A stretch of DNA of 64,000 nucleotides from CAVPUA01 sp963828015 (GTDB taxonomy: Bacteria > Actinomycetota > Actinomycetes > Mycobacteriales > Jatrophihabitantaceae), in assembly GCA_963828015.1 (NCBI GenBank), contig CAWHCD010000006.1:930001-994000 (forward strand), given 5' to 3'. A program made the translations under genes and the position numbers. Each line of letters begins with the position of its first letter. Within the stretch, counting starts at the first letter, position 1. Shown one piece after another: positions 9,912 to 18,328 of this stretch. The notes under the pieces are model-generated. The model worked only from the letters and a program-made list of their open reading frames with translations. It ran no database searches and was not told the DNA's origin.

Positions 9912-10445
9912 TCAGCGCGCGTCCTTGCCGTCCCATTTGTCGAAGCCGCTGGAGTTCAGCGCTTGAGTGGTCTTCTCCGAGCTCCACGAGAACATCTCGA
10001 TCGGGTCAAATTCAATGACGACGCGCGCCGGCGTATCGAACAGCTCCATCATCTGCGACCGGGTGGCCTCGTCGTCTGACCAACCAACACGATCGAAGAA
10101 CCGCGGCAGCAGCCACTTCACCAGGTCGCGATCACCGTGGTGCACGGTCGCCATCGTCTTCGCCGAGACCATCCCGCCCGGCAGACCCGGCTTGTGCGCC
10201 GAATCGACCACAATGCAACTCTGCGGGCGGTCGGTCAGCGCCCGCACGCGCTTGCGCAAGGTCGTGGTGTGCACCCAGAACCTGCCGCTGTCCCACAGGT
10301 AATCGTGAGGCATCCCCATCGGGAAGCCTTCCCTGGTCGTCCAGTTCACCGTGCAGATCCGCTGCCCGGCAAAGAGTTGTTCGATCTCCTCAGCGCTCAG
10401 GTTGAACTTCGAGACGTCCTCGAGGTTGCCGATCGGTTCGCTCAT
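9912..10445 (-). CDS. Pyridoxamine 5'-phosphate oxidase-fold (PPOX-type) flavin/F420-binding protein
   Basis: Protein of 177 residues with the split beta-barrel PPOX fold: an N-terminal helix with the IEQLFAGQRICTV strand, then GFPMGMPHDYLWDSGRFWVHTT and a basic RKRVRALTDRP segment. The cofactor (FMN or F420) and substrate are not determinable. The ATG at 10445 has a strong GGGAGGAAT ribosome binding site. It is divergent from the cupin gene at 10548, sharing a 102-base promoter region. Confidence 0.75.
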   Translation of the reverse strand: MSEPIGNLEDVSKFNLSAEEIEQLFAGQRICTVNWTTREGFPMGMPHDYLWDSGRFWVHTTTLRKRVRALTDRPQSCIVVDSAHKPGLPGGMVSAKTMATVHHGDRDLVKWLLPRFFDRVGWSDDEATRSQMMELFDTPARVVIEFDPIEMFSWSSEKTTQALNSSGFDKWDGKDAR

Positions 10446-10547
10446 GACAATTCCTCCCGCTCGTAGGAACATGGACCGTTCAGGGCACCGTAATGCAGGT
10501 GGATCCTGCCGTGACTGCACGACTCGTCCCGAAGTACCTTCGGAGCC

Positions 10548-11027
10548 ATGAAGCTCGTGCACGCGAGTTTGGTCAGCGACGATGGTTGGGTCTCATTGGT
10601 CCAGGCGATGCCGCATCAGTGTGATGCGGCGACCTACCTTTGGGTCGGCGGTGGGCTGCTCAAGGACGCACCCGTCGATTTCAACGCCACATTCGCCGAC
10701 AACATGTTCATCTGTACGAAGCCGATCGACGTCGCCAGCTTCGGACGAAACCCCTTGCGCAATGTTCCGAACTTCACCGTCCCGCGCCACGAGCACAACA
10801 TCGACGAGACCGTGATCGTCTTCCAGGGTGAGCAGCTCGTCGAGTTCGGCGACGTCGACAATCCGGAGTCGGTTCTCGTCAAGGCGGGCTGCTCATTTAC
10901 CAGTCGCGCTGGCACCCCTTACACGATGACCGCCGGCCCAGAAGGGGTGACCTACATCGAGACATCAGGCGTGTCGGGCGCCCTGCTCAAGACGATTTGG
11001 CACGACCATGGCTGGGTCCTCAAGTAG
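10548..11027 (+). CDS. Cupin-fold protein
   Basis: Protein of 159 residues. The central part reads as a small beta-barrel cupin: NFTVPRHEHNIDETVIVFQG gives the first histidine/glutamate metal motif, followed by VLVKAGCSFTSRAGTPYTM and the C-terminal strand. It lacks a recognisable catalytic partner domain. Whether it is an enzyme or a binding protein is unknown. It is divergent from the PPOX-like gene, and both may use the same promoter region. Confidence 0.65.
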   Translation: MKLVHASLVSDDGWVSLVQAMPHQCDAATYLWVGGGLLKDAPVDFNATFADNMFICTKPIDVASFGRNPLRNVPNFTVPRHEHNIDETVIVFQGEQLVEFGDVDNPESVLVKAGCSFTSRAGTPYTMTAGPEGVTYIETSGVSGALLKTIWHDHGWVLK

Positions 11028-11356
11028 CTCGAACGCACAGGCGATCTAGATCAGCACAGGTGGGGCATCCACCTAGCGAAGCTCGTTAGGCCCCCCTCGC
11101 TGCCAGCGAGCGACGGCAACCCAGAAGGATTCACTCGAAGACACTCGCGAAGTATCCCGGCCGGCCCAACGAACGGAGTTCGAAGCTCGTGCGAGGAATC
11201 CCCCAGGATGCGCCGATGGTCGGTTTGTTCGCGCTCGGCAGGTGACTTAACTCTGGGAGAGGCCGCCCGCGCGCAAGCGAATTGGTGGGTGCGCTATCTG
11301 CGGGGAGGGGTGATGATGAGCATGTCTGTACGTCGTTGACGCTGACACCAGGAGCG
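11028..11356. other. Intergenic stretch with two small hairpins, no supportable gene
   Basis: This is the gap after the cupin gene. It contains AGGTGG-N5-CCACCT (11058-11074) and CTCGCT-N3-AGCGAG (11096-11110), neither followed by a T-run. A reverse-strand open frame across it has no recognisable family features. Confidence 0.5.
11058..11074 (+). terminator. Possible transcription-end hairpin after the cupin gene
   Basis: A perfect six-base-pair stem AGGTGG/CCACCT with a five-base loop lies 30 bases after the cupin stop. There is no U-tract, so the terminator role is inferred from position only. Confidence 0.3.
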
Positions 11357-11584
11357 ATGATGAAAACCAATGATGATCCGACCCCCGACTCGGAATTCGC
11401 CGAGCTCCTCGCAGCGTCGGGCAACGGGCTTGATCCCAACTTCCTGCCCCAGGAAATGAAGCGCCTCGCCGAAGGCCATCAGCACACCCACGATGCCGGA
11501 GAAGCGGCGGCGGAGTTGCTGGAGTCAGCCGGACACGGCAGTGACCCCAACTTCCTGCCGCAGGAGATGAATCGCGAGTCGTAG
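11357..11584 (+). CDS. Small unknown protein with duplicated DPNFLPQEM motif
   Basis: Protein of 75 residues that I do not recognise. It is two imperfect copies of one unit: ELLAASGNGLDPNFLPQEMK and, about 45 residues later, ELLESAGHGSDPNFLPQEMN, joined by a His-rich linker (GHQHTHDAG). A ribosome binding site AGGAG precedes tandem ATG codons at 11357 and 11360. Duplication of the same motif with substitutions, including synonymous ones, argues that it is coding. The protein is acidic and has no membrane segment or signal peptide. Function unknown. Confidence 0.65.
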   Translation: MMKTNDDPTPDSEFAELLAASGNGLDPNFLPQEMKRLAEGHQHTHDAGEAAAELLESAGHGSDPNFLPQEMNRES

Positions 11585-11731
11585 TTCGACGTCCCGGGCG
11601 AGACCCACCCGGGGAAGAACGCAGGGCAGTCTGCGGCTCACCCGTCGCGCATCCGCGCAGCCCACCATGACGACACGCCTCTCATTGACAATTCCGTGCG
11701 CGGATAGCGGCAACGCGGGTCGAGCTCCAGC

Positions 11732-11747
11732 GACCGCCACGCGCGGC
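11732..11747 (+). repeat. Dispersed intergenic motif GACCGCCACGCG, copy 2
   Basis: Variant copy (GACCGCCACGCGCGGC, two extra bases before the GGC) upstream of the SRPBCC gene. See copies at 9677 and 12911. Confidence 0.35.
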
Positions 11748-11787
11748 ATGTGCCGACGTTGGGGCCAACAAGATAGGTTTGGGCGCT

Positions 11788-12249
11788 GTGTCTCGGACCG
11801 ACAAGGCTCACCGGGTCGTTGACGTGTCTCCTGACCGCGTCTACCGCGCATTAGTAGATCCCGCCGCGCTCGTGAGCTGGCTGCCGCCAGTGGGAATGAC
11901 GGGACGGATCGAACGATTCGATCTGCGCCCGGGTGGCGAGTTCCGGATGGTTCTGACCTACATCGACCAAGGCACTACGACCGGTAAGTCGAATGCGGAC
12001 TCCGACATCGTTGATGCCCGATTCGTCGATATCGTGTCCGGCAAACGAGTCGTCTTCGGGGTCCGCTTCGTTTCTGACGATCCGGCCTACGCCGGACTGA
12101 TGACCATGGCGTGGGAAGTGACGCCTTGCGGTAACGGAAGCCGGATCGATATCACGGCGGACAACGTCCCGGAAGGCGTCTCGGCTGAGGACCACGAAGC
12201 CGGACTCGCCTCGTCCTTAGCGAATCTTGCCGACTACCTGCATCACTAA
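11788..12249 (+). CDS. SRPBCC / AHSA1-like ligand-binding domain protein
   Basis: Protein of 153 residues of the START/Bet v1-like fold, Activator of Hsp90 ATPase homologue 1-like family. Features are the N-terminal SRTDKAHRVVDVSPDRVYRA, the LVSWLPPVGMTG strand, RPGGEFRMVLTY and a final helix ENVPEG-type segment ending in LADYLHH. The GTG at 11788 is preferred over an upstream TTG because it begins the conserved SRTDxAxRVV segment. Family members bind small hydrophobic ligands or act in stress responses; the ligand is unknown here. Confidence 0.8.
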   Translation: MSRTDKAHRVVDVSPDRVYRALVDPAALVSWLPPVGMTGRIERFDLRPGGEFRMVLTYIDQGTTTGKSNADSDIVDARFVDIVSGKRVVFGVRFVSDDPAYAGLMTMAWEVTPCGNGSRIDITADNVPEGVSAEDHEAGLASSLANLADYLHH

Positions 12250-12251
12250 GT

Positions 12252-12270
12252 GCGGCATCTGCGGATGGAT
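12252..12270 (+). repeat. GCGGCAT-TGCGGATGGA repeat, copy 1
   Basis: GCGGCATCTGCGGATGGAT starts three bases after the stop of the SRPBCC gene. Related copies are at 12920-12939 and 13382-13399. Confidence 0.35.
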
Positions 12271-12317
12271 ATTGAACGTCAAGAAGTGGGTAATCCGATT
12301 GTGATGACCCACTGGGG

Positions 12318-12866
12318 GTGTTCTTCGTGGACGGTGATCTGCTCGACCTTTATGAGCGTGCTAGCGAGTGGTCCCTTGGCAAGGTGCATGGCGCGACCGG
12401 AAGGCTCAAAGCCGCTACCGGGTGTGATGGGTGGGACGTGGGGACCTTGCTGAATCACATGCTCGACACTCAGCGGTTCTTCGTCGGGTCCGCCCGCGGC
12501 CAAAAGGCTTCGCCGCCGTCACCCACACCGCCGAACTTGCTGACCGATGACCCAGCGGCGGACTTCGAACGCGCGCGATCGGAAACAATGGCTACCTTCG
12601 GCGAGCCAGGGGTTATCGAGAAAACCGGACCATCGTTGGGGATCGCGTTCAGCGATCAACTGCTACACGGGTGGGACCTCGCCAAGGCAACCGGCCAGGA
12701 CACGACGATGCCCGCAGGGTTACCCGAAGCGGCGTACAAGATCATCCACGGCCGATTCACCGAGGAGCAGCGCAAGGGGGTATTCAAGCCCGAGATCGAA
12801 ATCGCTGCCGATGCCTCACCCCAGGACCGTCTACTCGCTTACACAGGGCGAGACTCGTCCAGTTGA
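12318..12866 (+). CDS. DinB-like TIGR03086-type metal-binding protein (mycothiol maleylpyruvate isomerase N-terminal fold)
   Basis: Protein of about 182 residues with the DinB four-helix fold used by mycothiol-dependent proteins. It has the N-terminal LYERASEWSLGKVHGA helix, the GCDGWDVGTLLNHML metal-binding histidine segment, and a later SDQLLHGWDLAKATGQD helix with a second histidine. The start is a GTG at 12318 or 12327. Enzymatic activity is unproven. It stands alone between short gaps that contain the local repeat family. Confidence 0.75.
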   Translation: MFFVDGDLLDLYERASEWSLGKVHGATGRLKAATGCDGWDVGTLLNHMLDTQRFFVGSARGQKASPPSPTPPNLLTDDPAADFERARSETMATFGEPGVIEKTGPSLGIAFSDQLLHGWDLAKATGQDTTMPAGLPEAAYKIIHGRFTEEQRKGVFKPEIEIAADASPQDRLLAYTGRDSSS

Positions 12867-12910
12867 AACAGGAATGATCGCGCGCACCATGCGGCAGAGT
12901 CCGGTCGAGC

Positions 12911-12939
12911 GACCGCCACGCGGCAAATTGCGGATGGAT
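12911..12939 (+). repeat. Composite intergenic repeat copy (both motifs together)
   Basis: GACCGCCACGCGGCAA followed directly by TTGCGGATGGAT. This copy joins the two motifs seen separately elsewhere in the 9.6-13.4 kb stretch. Confidence 0.4.
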
Positions 12940-13049
12940 TGCTAGCTCAACGCGCGCTGGCGATCCCCGCTCCGGCCGTGTGAGCTGCGTGAGTGATGCG
13001 ATACTGCCTGTATGACGAGCCTTGGGCCTAAAGGGTAAGGGGCTCCGCT

Positions 13050-13367
13050 GTGTTTGGCATAGTGCTTGGCCTTGTCTTCGTTCTCGGTTTCGGCGCGGTC
13101 ATTGCTTATCGCCGATCCCGGTGGCGTGCCACCGGCACGCGTCCTGTCGCGGGCCGAACGGCTGTCACCTTGCTGGCTGGGCCATGGGGTGGTCAAACGA
13201 TCACGGTCGATGGCTCTCCGTTGCCGGGTTCGACTGTGCAATCTTGGACTAAGGGTCTGGTCGGAAATGAGGTTCACGAAGGGCATTACGTCGTCGTCGA
13301 TGTCGACCAATCATCCCTCACGGCAACGGCATCGTGGGAGTTGCTCGACGCCAGCGGTCCAAGGTAG
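13050..13367 (+). CDS. Small membrane-anchored hypothetical protein
   Basis: Protein of 105 residues starting at a GTG. Residues about 2-20 (FGIVLGLVFVLGFGAVIAY) form one membrane segment, followed by a YRRSRW positive stop and a soluble C-terminal domain rich in beta-type residues (TAVTLLAGPWGGQTITVDG). The shape resembles a NfeD- or OB-like appended domain but I cannot name a family. It lies alone between two repeat-bearing gaps. Confidence 0.5.
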   Translation: MFGIVLGLVFVLGFGAVIAYRRSRWRATGTRPVAGRTAVTLLAGPWGGQTITVDGSPLPGSTVQSWTKGLVGNEVHEGHYVVVDVDQSSLTATASWELLDASGPR

Positions 13368-13679
13368 GCCGCGCTCGCGACGCGGCTACTGCGGATGGAC
13401 CGTGTTCGCGCATCATGACGGACTTGCGGGTCGCAGCGACCCTCTCGGCGCATCGAAATATGACGACCATCGACACTCTTGATCCTCGGCCATCTCCCCG
13501 CCCGCCCGACGGGGCAGGCGGGCGTCCGTGAAGTGGTAGACAGTGACGACCGGTAGGGCCGCAGGTAGCGACTCGGATGCGCGCCGGCTTGTTGGTGTCG
13601 GGTTCATCGCCTCGTCGTGGCGTGTGTCCCCTATATTTCGGCGGAAGCGTTTGGGTTAGGTGGGTCTTGAGGGAGTGAA
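13368..13679. other. Intergenic stretch, no supportable gene
   Basis: It contains a repeat copy at 13382-13399 and a perfect eight-base inverted repeat CGCCCGCC/GGCGGGCG at 13499-13524. Open frames on the reverse strand have no recognisable features. Confidence 0.5.
13382..13399 (+). repeat. GCGGCTA-TGCGGATGGA repeat, copy 3
   Basis: GCGGCTACTGCGGATGGA lies 15 bases after the stop of the small membrane protein gene, matching the copies after the two preceding genes. Confidence 0.35.
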
Positions 13680-16037
13680 ATGGTGAAGCCATTCAGCGGC
13701 GTGGTCAATGTCGACATTCGCGATTCGGTGGAGGATTGGGCGCCCTTTGCCCCGCCGCGGGCTCCGGCCGGCGCACCGAGCGTCGTCTACATCGTGTTGG
13801 ACGATGTCGGGTTCTCCGCGATGAGCTGCTATGGCGGGCCGATCGCGACGCCGAACATCGACAAGATCGCGGCGGACGGTGCTCGCTACACGCAGTGGCA
13901 CACCACGGCCTTGTGTTCACCGACCCGCTCATGTCTGTTGACCGGTCGCAACCACACGCGCAACAGCATGGCTTGTATTACCGAAGGGGCGAGCGGGTTT
14001 GCGAACGCCAGTGGCACCATCCCGCCGGAGAACGGCATGTTGCCCGAGATCCTGGGTGAGCAGGGCTGGAACACCTACATGGTCGGCAAGTGGCATCTGT
14101 GCCCGACCGTCGAGATGAACCTCGCCTCGACCCGGCGCAACTGGCCGAGCGGACGAGGCTTCGAGCGCTGGTACGGCTTTCTCGGCGCCGAAACCAGCCA
14201 GTGGTACCCCGAGCTGACCTATGACAACCACCCGGTGGATCAGCCCAAGTCGCCCGAGGAGGGCTACCACTTCGGTGAGGACATCACCGACAAGGCCATC
14301 GAGTTCATCATGGACGCCAAGGCGGTCGCGCCCGACAAGCCGTTCCTGCTGTACTACGCGCCGGGTGCTGCGCACGCTCCTCATCACGCGCCTCGCGAGT
14401 GGATCGAGAAGTTCAAGGGTCAGTTCGACATGGGTTATGAGGTGATGCGGGAGCAGACGTTGGCGCGGCAGAAGCAGATGGGCATCGTCCCGGCCAACAC
14501 CGAACTGCCACCGATGAACCCCATCGGTACGTCCGAGACCCGTACCGGTCCCGCCGGTCAACCGTTCCCGCCGCTGGACGTGACCCGCTCATGGGACTCG
14601 CTCTCAGCGGATGAGAAGCGGCTCTTCGCGCGGATGGCCGAGGTCTATGCCGGATTCCTCGCCCATGCCGACCACCAGATCGGACGGCTGTTGGAGTACC
14701 TGGAAGAGACCGGCCAGCGCGAGAACACCATGGTCATCGTGGTGTCCGACAACGGCGCAAGCGGCGAGGGCGGCCCGGACGGTTCGGTCAACGAGATGAA
14801 GTTCATGAACGGCATCCCGGACGACGTCGCCTCGAACCTGGCCATGTTGGACGAGCTCGGCGGTCCGAGCACTTACCCGCATTACACGAACGGTTGGGCG
14901 ATGGCGTTCAACACGCCGTTCAAGATGTGGAAGCGCTACGAGTTCAACGGAGGGACCTCCGATCCGTGCATCATCTCCTGGCCTGCGGGCACTGAAACGA
15001 GGGGCGAGATCAGGACCCAGTACCACCACGCCATCGATTTGGTGCCGACCATTCTCGACGTGCTGGGCGTTACTGCCCCAACGACGATCAAAGGGCATAC
15101 CCAGAGTCATTTCGACGGCGTCAGCATGCGCTACAGCCTCGACGACGGACAGTCGCCCGGCAAGCGCAGGACGCAGTTCTACTCGATGCTCGGATCACGC
15201 GGGATCTGGCACGACGGGTGGAAGGCGATTACCACCCACCCGACGATCAGCGGTTGGAGCAACTTCAACGACGATGTCTGGGAGCTTTACCACGTTGAGG
15301 TCGACCGTTCGGAGTCGCAGAACCTCGCCGCTGAGCAACCCGAGAGGCTCCGGGAGATGGTGAATCTCTGGTACGCCGAGGCCGGCGCGAATGAAGGCTT
15401 CCCGCTCGATGATCGGTCGGCCCTGGAAATCCTCATTTCACCGCGTCCGCAGCTGTCGGAGCCGCGATCACGCTACGTCTACTTCCCCAACCATGCCGAG
15501 GTGCCCGAGGCCCAGGCAGTCGTGGTCCGCGGGCGTTCCTTCACCATCGGTGCGCTCGTCGATTTGCCTGGTGACGAGGCCGAGGGCGTGATCTTCTCCC
15601 AGGGCTCGCGTTTTGGCGGCCATTCCCTGTACGTGAAGGACAATCGCCTGCATTACGTCAACAGCTTCGTCGGCATGTTCGAACAGCGGATCGTGGCCAC
15701 CGAGGAGCTGCCAAGCGGCACGGATCTGATCCTGTCGGCCTCCTTCGCCAAGGACGGCGAGGATCCACCGCCGGTGGCGACGGGCATCCTGTCCCTCTAT
15801 TACGGCGACAAGTTGGTGGGCGAAGGAAGGATCAAGACTCAACCCGGTGGATACATGATCGCGGGCGAAGGACTGGCGATCGGCCGCGATGTCGGCGATC
15901 CCGTAACCCTGGACTATGCCGGCCAGCGGCCGTACCGCTTCACCGGCGGCACCATCCACCGGGTCGTCATCGACGTCACCGGCCAGCCCTACATCGACCT
16001 CGAACGCGAAGCCCAAGCCATGCTCATGCGCGAGTAA
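13680..16037 (+). CDS. Arylsulfatase-type sulfatase (formylglycine-dependent)
   Basis: Type I sulfatase of 785 residues that would hydrolyse sulfate esters. Metal-binding IVLDDVGFS is at residues 38-46. The modification motif CSPTRS starts at Cys79, which formylglycine-generating enzyme converts to the catalytic aldehyde. MVGKWHL and VVSDNGASGEGG supply the other active-site groups. The C-terminal 230 residues are an added beta-rich domain after the SEPRSRYVYF segment. No signal peptide is visible, so it is probably cytoplasmic or uses an atypical route. The modifying enzyme is not in this window, and the substrate is unknown. Confidence 0.93.
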   Translation: MVKPFSGVVNVDIRDSVEDWAPFAPPRAPAGAPSVVYIVLDDVGFSAMSCYGGPIATPNIDKIAADGARYTQWHTTALCSPTRSCLLTGRNHTRNSMACITEGASGFANASGTIPPENGMLPEILGEQGWNTYMVGKWHLCPTVEMNLASTRRNWPSGRGFERWYGFLGAETSQWYPELTYDNHPVDQPKSPEEGYHFGEDITDKAIEFIMDAKAVAPDKPFLLYYAPGAAHAPHHAPREWIEKFKGQFDMGYEVMREQTLARQKQMGIVPANTELPPMNPIGTSETRTGPAGQPFPPLDVTRSWDSLSADEKRLFARMAEVYAGFLAHADHQIGRLLEYLEETGQRENTMVIVVSDNGASGEGGPDGSVNEMKFMNGIPDDVASNLAMLDELGGPSTYPHYTNGWAMAFNTPFKMWKRYEFNGGTSDPCIISWPAGTETRGEIRTQYHHAIDLVPTILDVLGVTAPTTIKGHTQSHFDGVSMRYSLDDGQSPGKRRTQFYSMLGSRGIWHDGWKAITTHPTISGWSNFNDDVWELYHVEVDRSESQNLAAEQPERLREMVNLWYAEAGANEGFPLDDRSALEILISPRPQLSEPRSRYVYFPNHAEVPEAQAVVVRGRSFTIGALVDLPGDEAEGVIFSQGSRFGGHSLYVKDNRLHYVNSFVGMFEQRIVATEELPSGTDLILSASFAKDGEDPPPVATGILSLYYGDKLVGEGRIKTQPGGYMIAGEGLAIGRDVGDPVTLDYAGQRPYRFTGGTIHRVVIDVTGQPYIDLEREAQAMLMRE

Positions 16038-16254
16038 GCACGAGCTCATCCTCCCTGCCATTCGCACATCGACCAGTTGTTCACTTGATGCAGGATCGTT
16101 GTCTGCGAGGTTCGGTCCAGGCGTTCGGCTCGGCGCTCTGATTCGTGTCGACCTAGCTTCTTATGCAGCGCCCCAGCGTCGAGGCCGCTATTGCCGAAAC
16201 GGGCGGATGTCATCACACTCAGCCTGGATCATTCAGACCGAGAGGACGTCGGCC

Positions 16255-16671
16255 ATGCAGTACAGGGGTGAGGTGTGGCGAATCTTCGCCGGCACGGCAC
16301 TGGGGATCGCGGGCATCATGCGATTCTTCGACGCGATCTGGGCGTTCAGCTACAGCGGCGCGGTACCCGACAACCTCGAAGACGCCCTCTTCGGGCGCAG
16401 CCTCAAGACCTACGGCTGGGTCTACCTCATCGTCGCCCTGGTTCTGGTGGTCGCCTCCCTCGGGGTGATAGTTGGATCGCAGTTCAGCCGCTGGATCGGG
16501 ATCGTCGCCGGCGCGGTGATGGCCGTCAGTGCGATCTGGTGGATGCCCTACTACCCGGTCTGGTCGTTGACCTACATCCTGATCGGCAGCTTCGTCATCT
16601 ACGCCCTGGCCGTCTACGGCGACCGAGAGTCGGCCCAACGGCCGGAGACCACCTATCCCCTAGGCGAATGA
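16255..16671 (+). CDS. DUF7144-type four-helix membrane protein, paralogue 1
   Basis: Protein of 138 residues with four membrane segments: GTALGIAGIMRFFDAIWAF, LIVALVLVVASLGVIVG, WIGIVAGAVMAVSAIWWM and LTYILIGSFVIYALAVY. The conserved MRFFDAIWAF and YYPVWSLTYI segments fit the actinobacterial DUF7144 family; its role is unknown. The ATG at 16255 begins the MQYRGEVWRIFAG segment that aligns with paralogue 2. The upstream ORF extension overlaps the sulfatase end and is not believed. It forms a tandem pair with the next gene. Confidence 0.8.
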   Translation: MQYRGEVWRIFAGTALGIAGIMRFFDAIWAFSYSGAVPDNLEDALFGRSLKTYGWVYLIVALVLVVASLGVIVGSQFSRWIGIVAGAVMAVSAIWWMPYYPVWSLTYILIGSFVIYALAVYGDRESAQRPETTYPLGE

Positions 16672-16799
16672 CTCCTCGTTCCCGGCCCATCCGAACCTGC
16701 GCCTGATAGCGCCCGAAGAATTCGACGGTCGAGCTATTGCCGACGGGTGGAGAGGTCAGCACACTCAGCGGTGACTCACTCCCATTGAGAGGACTTCCC

Positions 16800-17225
16800 G
16801 TGGCGGAGTACAGAGGTGACGGAGACGGATGGCGACTGTTCGCCGGCTCAATTCTGGGCATCGCAGGCATCATGCGAATCTTTGACGCGATCTGGGCGTT
16901 CAACTACAGCGGCGCGGTACCCGACAACCTCGAAAACGCACTGTTCGGGCACAGCCTCAAGACCTACGGCTGGCTCTATGTGGTTGTCGCCATCGTCATC
17001 ATCTGCAGTTCCTTCGGTGTCTTGCTGGGCAACCAGTTCAGCCGCTGGATCGGCATCGTCGCCGGCGCGGTGATGGCCATCAGCGCGATCTGGTGGATGC
17101 CCTACTACCCAGTGTGGTCCCTCACCTACATCGCCCTAGCCGGCTTCGTTATCTACGCCCTGGTCGTGTACGCCAACCCCAACCTGACTGAGGCAGAGGA
17201 CGCCGAGTACGCGTCGAGGATCTAA
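16800..17225 (+). CDS. DUF7144-type four-helix membrane protein, paralogue 2
   Basis: Protein of 141 residues, very similar to the preceding gene along its whole length, including GIAGIMRIFDAIWAF, YSGAVPDNLENALFG and WIGIVAGAVMAISAIWWM. The GTG at 16800 matches the start of paralogue 1. The leader upstream is also duplicated: ATTGCCGA and CACACTCAGC occur at similar distances before both genes. The pair therefore looks like a tandem duplication that kept its own promoter or leader. The C-terminal tails differ. Function unknown. Confidence 0.8.
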   Translation: MAEYRGDGDGWRLFAGSILGIAGIMRIFDAIWAFNYSGAVPDNLENALFGHSLKTYGWLYVVVAIVIICSSFGVLLGNQFSRWIGIVAGAVMAISAIWWMPYYPVWSLTYIALAGFVIYALVVYANPNLTEAEDAEYASRI

Positions 17226-17620
17226 CGACACAGGCGTAAAGGGTCGAGCGTCTAGGCCCTGGACGAGGTAAGGCGATCAGGCAATCGGACAGCCCAGCGG
17301 TGCTCGCTCAACGCATAACTCGCCGCCTCTGGAATAGGCGCGGCCTTGTGCAAACGCACTTAGACACACGGCTTCGCCACGAAACAGCACCCAGGCCCCC
17401 ATCCGCACATCGACAGAGTCGGATGGTTCTTGGGCTCCGGCCCGGCGTCCGCCTGAGTGGTCCGCAGGTTCACGACCCAAGCCCTCCGCGCCTGGAAAAG
17501 TCCACGTCGCCTACCGGGGCACCCAACGAATTGCAATCCGCACGCGACCCGGACGCCACCCGGAACGATCCGAGTAAATTCAGCCGTCATCCTGAGCGGG
17601 CAAGCGCGACTGCCTGCCGC
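17226..17620. other. Intergenic stretch, nothing recognised
   Basis: About 395 bases between the DUF7144 pair and the convergent ATPase operon. Open frames on both strands lack ribosome binding sites and family motifs. No RNA gene was recognised by eye. Confidence 0.5.
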
Positions 17621-18328
17621 CTAGCCCTCGATGATGCGGGGCCCGAACGTCGGCGGCGGTGGGCCGAATGCCCGTCGCGCGGCCCGCACCGAGGATCGAC
17701 CGAGTAGATAGTTGCCGCTGGCGCCGACGCCGGCGCCGACGCCGAACGGCAGTGCCCGGCCAAGAGCCAGCACGCCCTGCCGGGTGCCGAAGTGGGTGGC
17801 GAAGCGGCGCACGACCTGGTGGTTCACGCCGGCGCGGGCTTCACGGTTGACACCCCGGGCCAGCAGCGGAGCCCAGCGCGCCCCGGCGAGGGCCGACGTC
17901 TCGACCGCGCCCGCGCCGATGTCGCCCATGATCACGCCAAGGACGAGGGCCCGCCGGACTTCGAGGTCGTCGAAGCGGTAGCCGTGGATCTCGGCGACGG
18001 CGAGGGTGAAGAGCGCGGTGGCCTCGACGAAGGCGGCGACCTCGGCCAGCACGGTGGCGACGTTGGCGGTGGTGCCCAGGCCCGGGACGGCCGCCACCCC
18101 GCCGGATAGGGCGCCGATACCCGACACCGAGGCGAGGTACTGCTTCTCCACGCGCGCCTGCACCGCGGCCGGCGTGCTGTCCGAGCGTTGCCGCAGCCGG
18201 TCGACGTAACCGACGACGACCTCGTGCTGGAGCTTGAGGGCATGGTCGAGCATCACGTCCAGCGCCGAGTCAAGCGTCGACGGCATCGCCGCTCCGATCA
18301 GGCGGCTGGTCATCGTGCGCTTAGGCAT
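17621..18328 (-). CDS. Hypothetical protein with glycine-rich hydrophobic core (EcsC-like)
   Basis: Protein of 235 residues. An amphipathic N-terminal helix is followed by SGIGALSGGVAAVPGLG and a helix pair that ends in AVAEIHGYRFDD. Later come the ALPFGVGAGVGASGNYLLG segment and an RRAFGPPPP tail. The glycine-rich hydrophobic pattern resembles EcsC-type proteins, but this is a weak call. It starts inside the last eight bases of the ZapE-like gene, so the two are almost certainly co-transcribed. Confidence 0.6.
   Translation of the reverse strand: MPKRTMTSRLIGAAMPSTLDSALDVMLDHALKLQHEVVVGYVDRLRQRSDSTPAAVQARVEKQYLASVSGIGALSGGVAAVPGLGTTANVATVLAEVAAFVEATALFTLAVAEIHGYRFDDLEVRRALVLGVIMGDIGAGAVETSALAGARWAPLLARGVNREARAGVNHQVVRRFATHFGTRQGVLALGRALPFGVGAGVGASGNYLLGRSSVRAARRAFGPPPPTFGPRIIEG

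Noticed and set aside
11131..11439. 102-codon minus-strand open frame upstream of the small duplicated-motif gene
   Set aside because: It has no family motif or ribosome binding site, and it runs antisense to the better supported plus-strand ORF.
13499..13524. CGCCCGCC/GGCGGGCG inverted repeat as a terminator
   Set aside because: It lies well past the upstream gene (over 130 bases) and has no T-tract; GC-rich inverted repeats arise easily in this composition.
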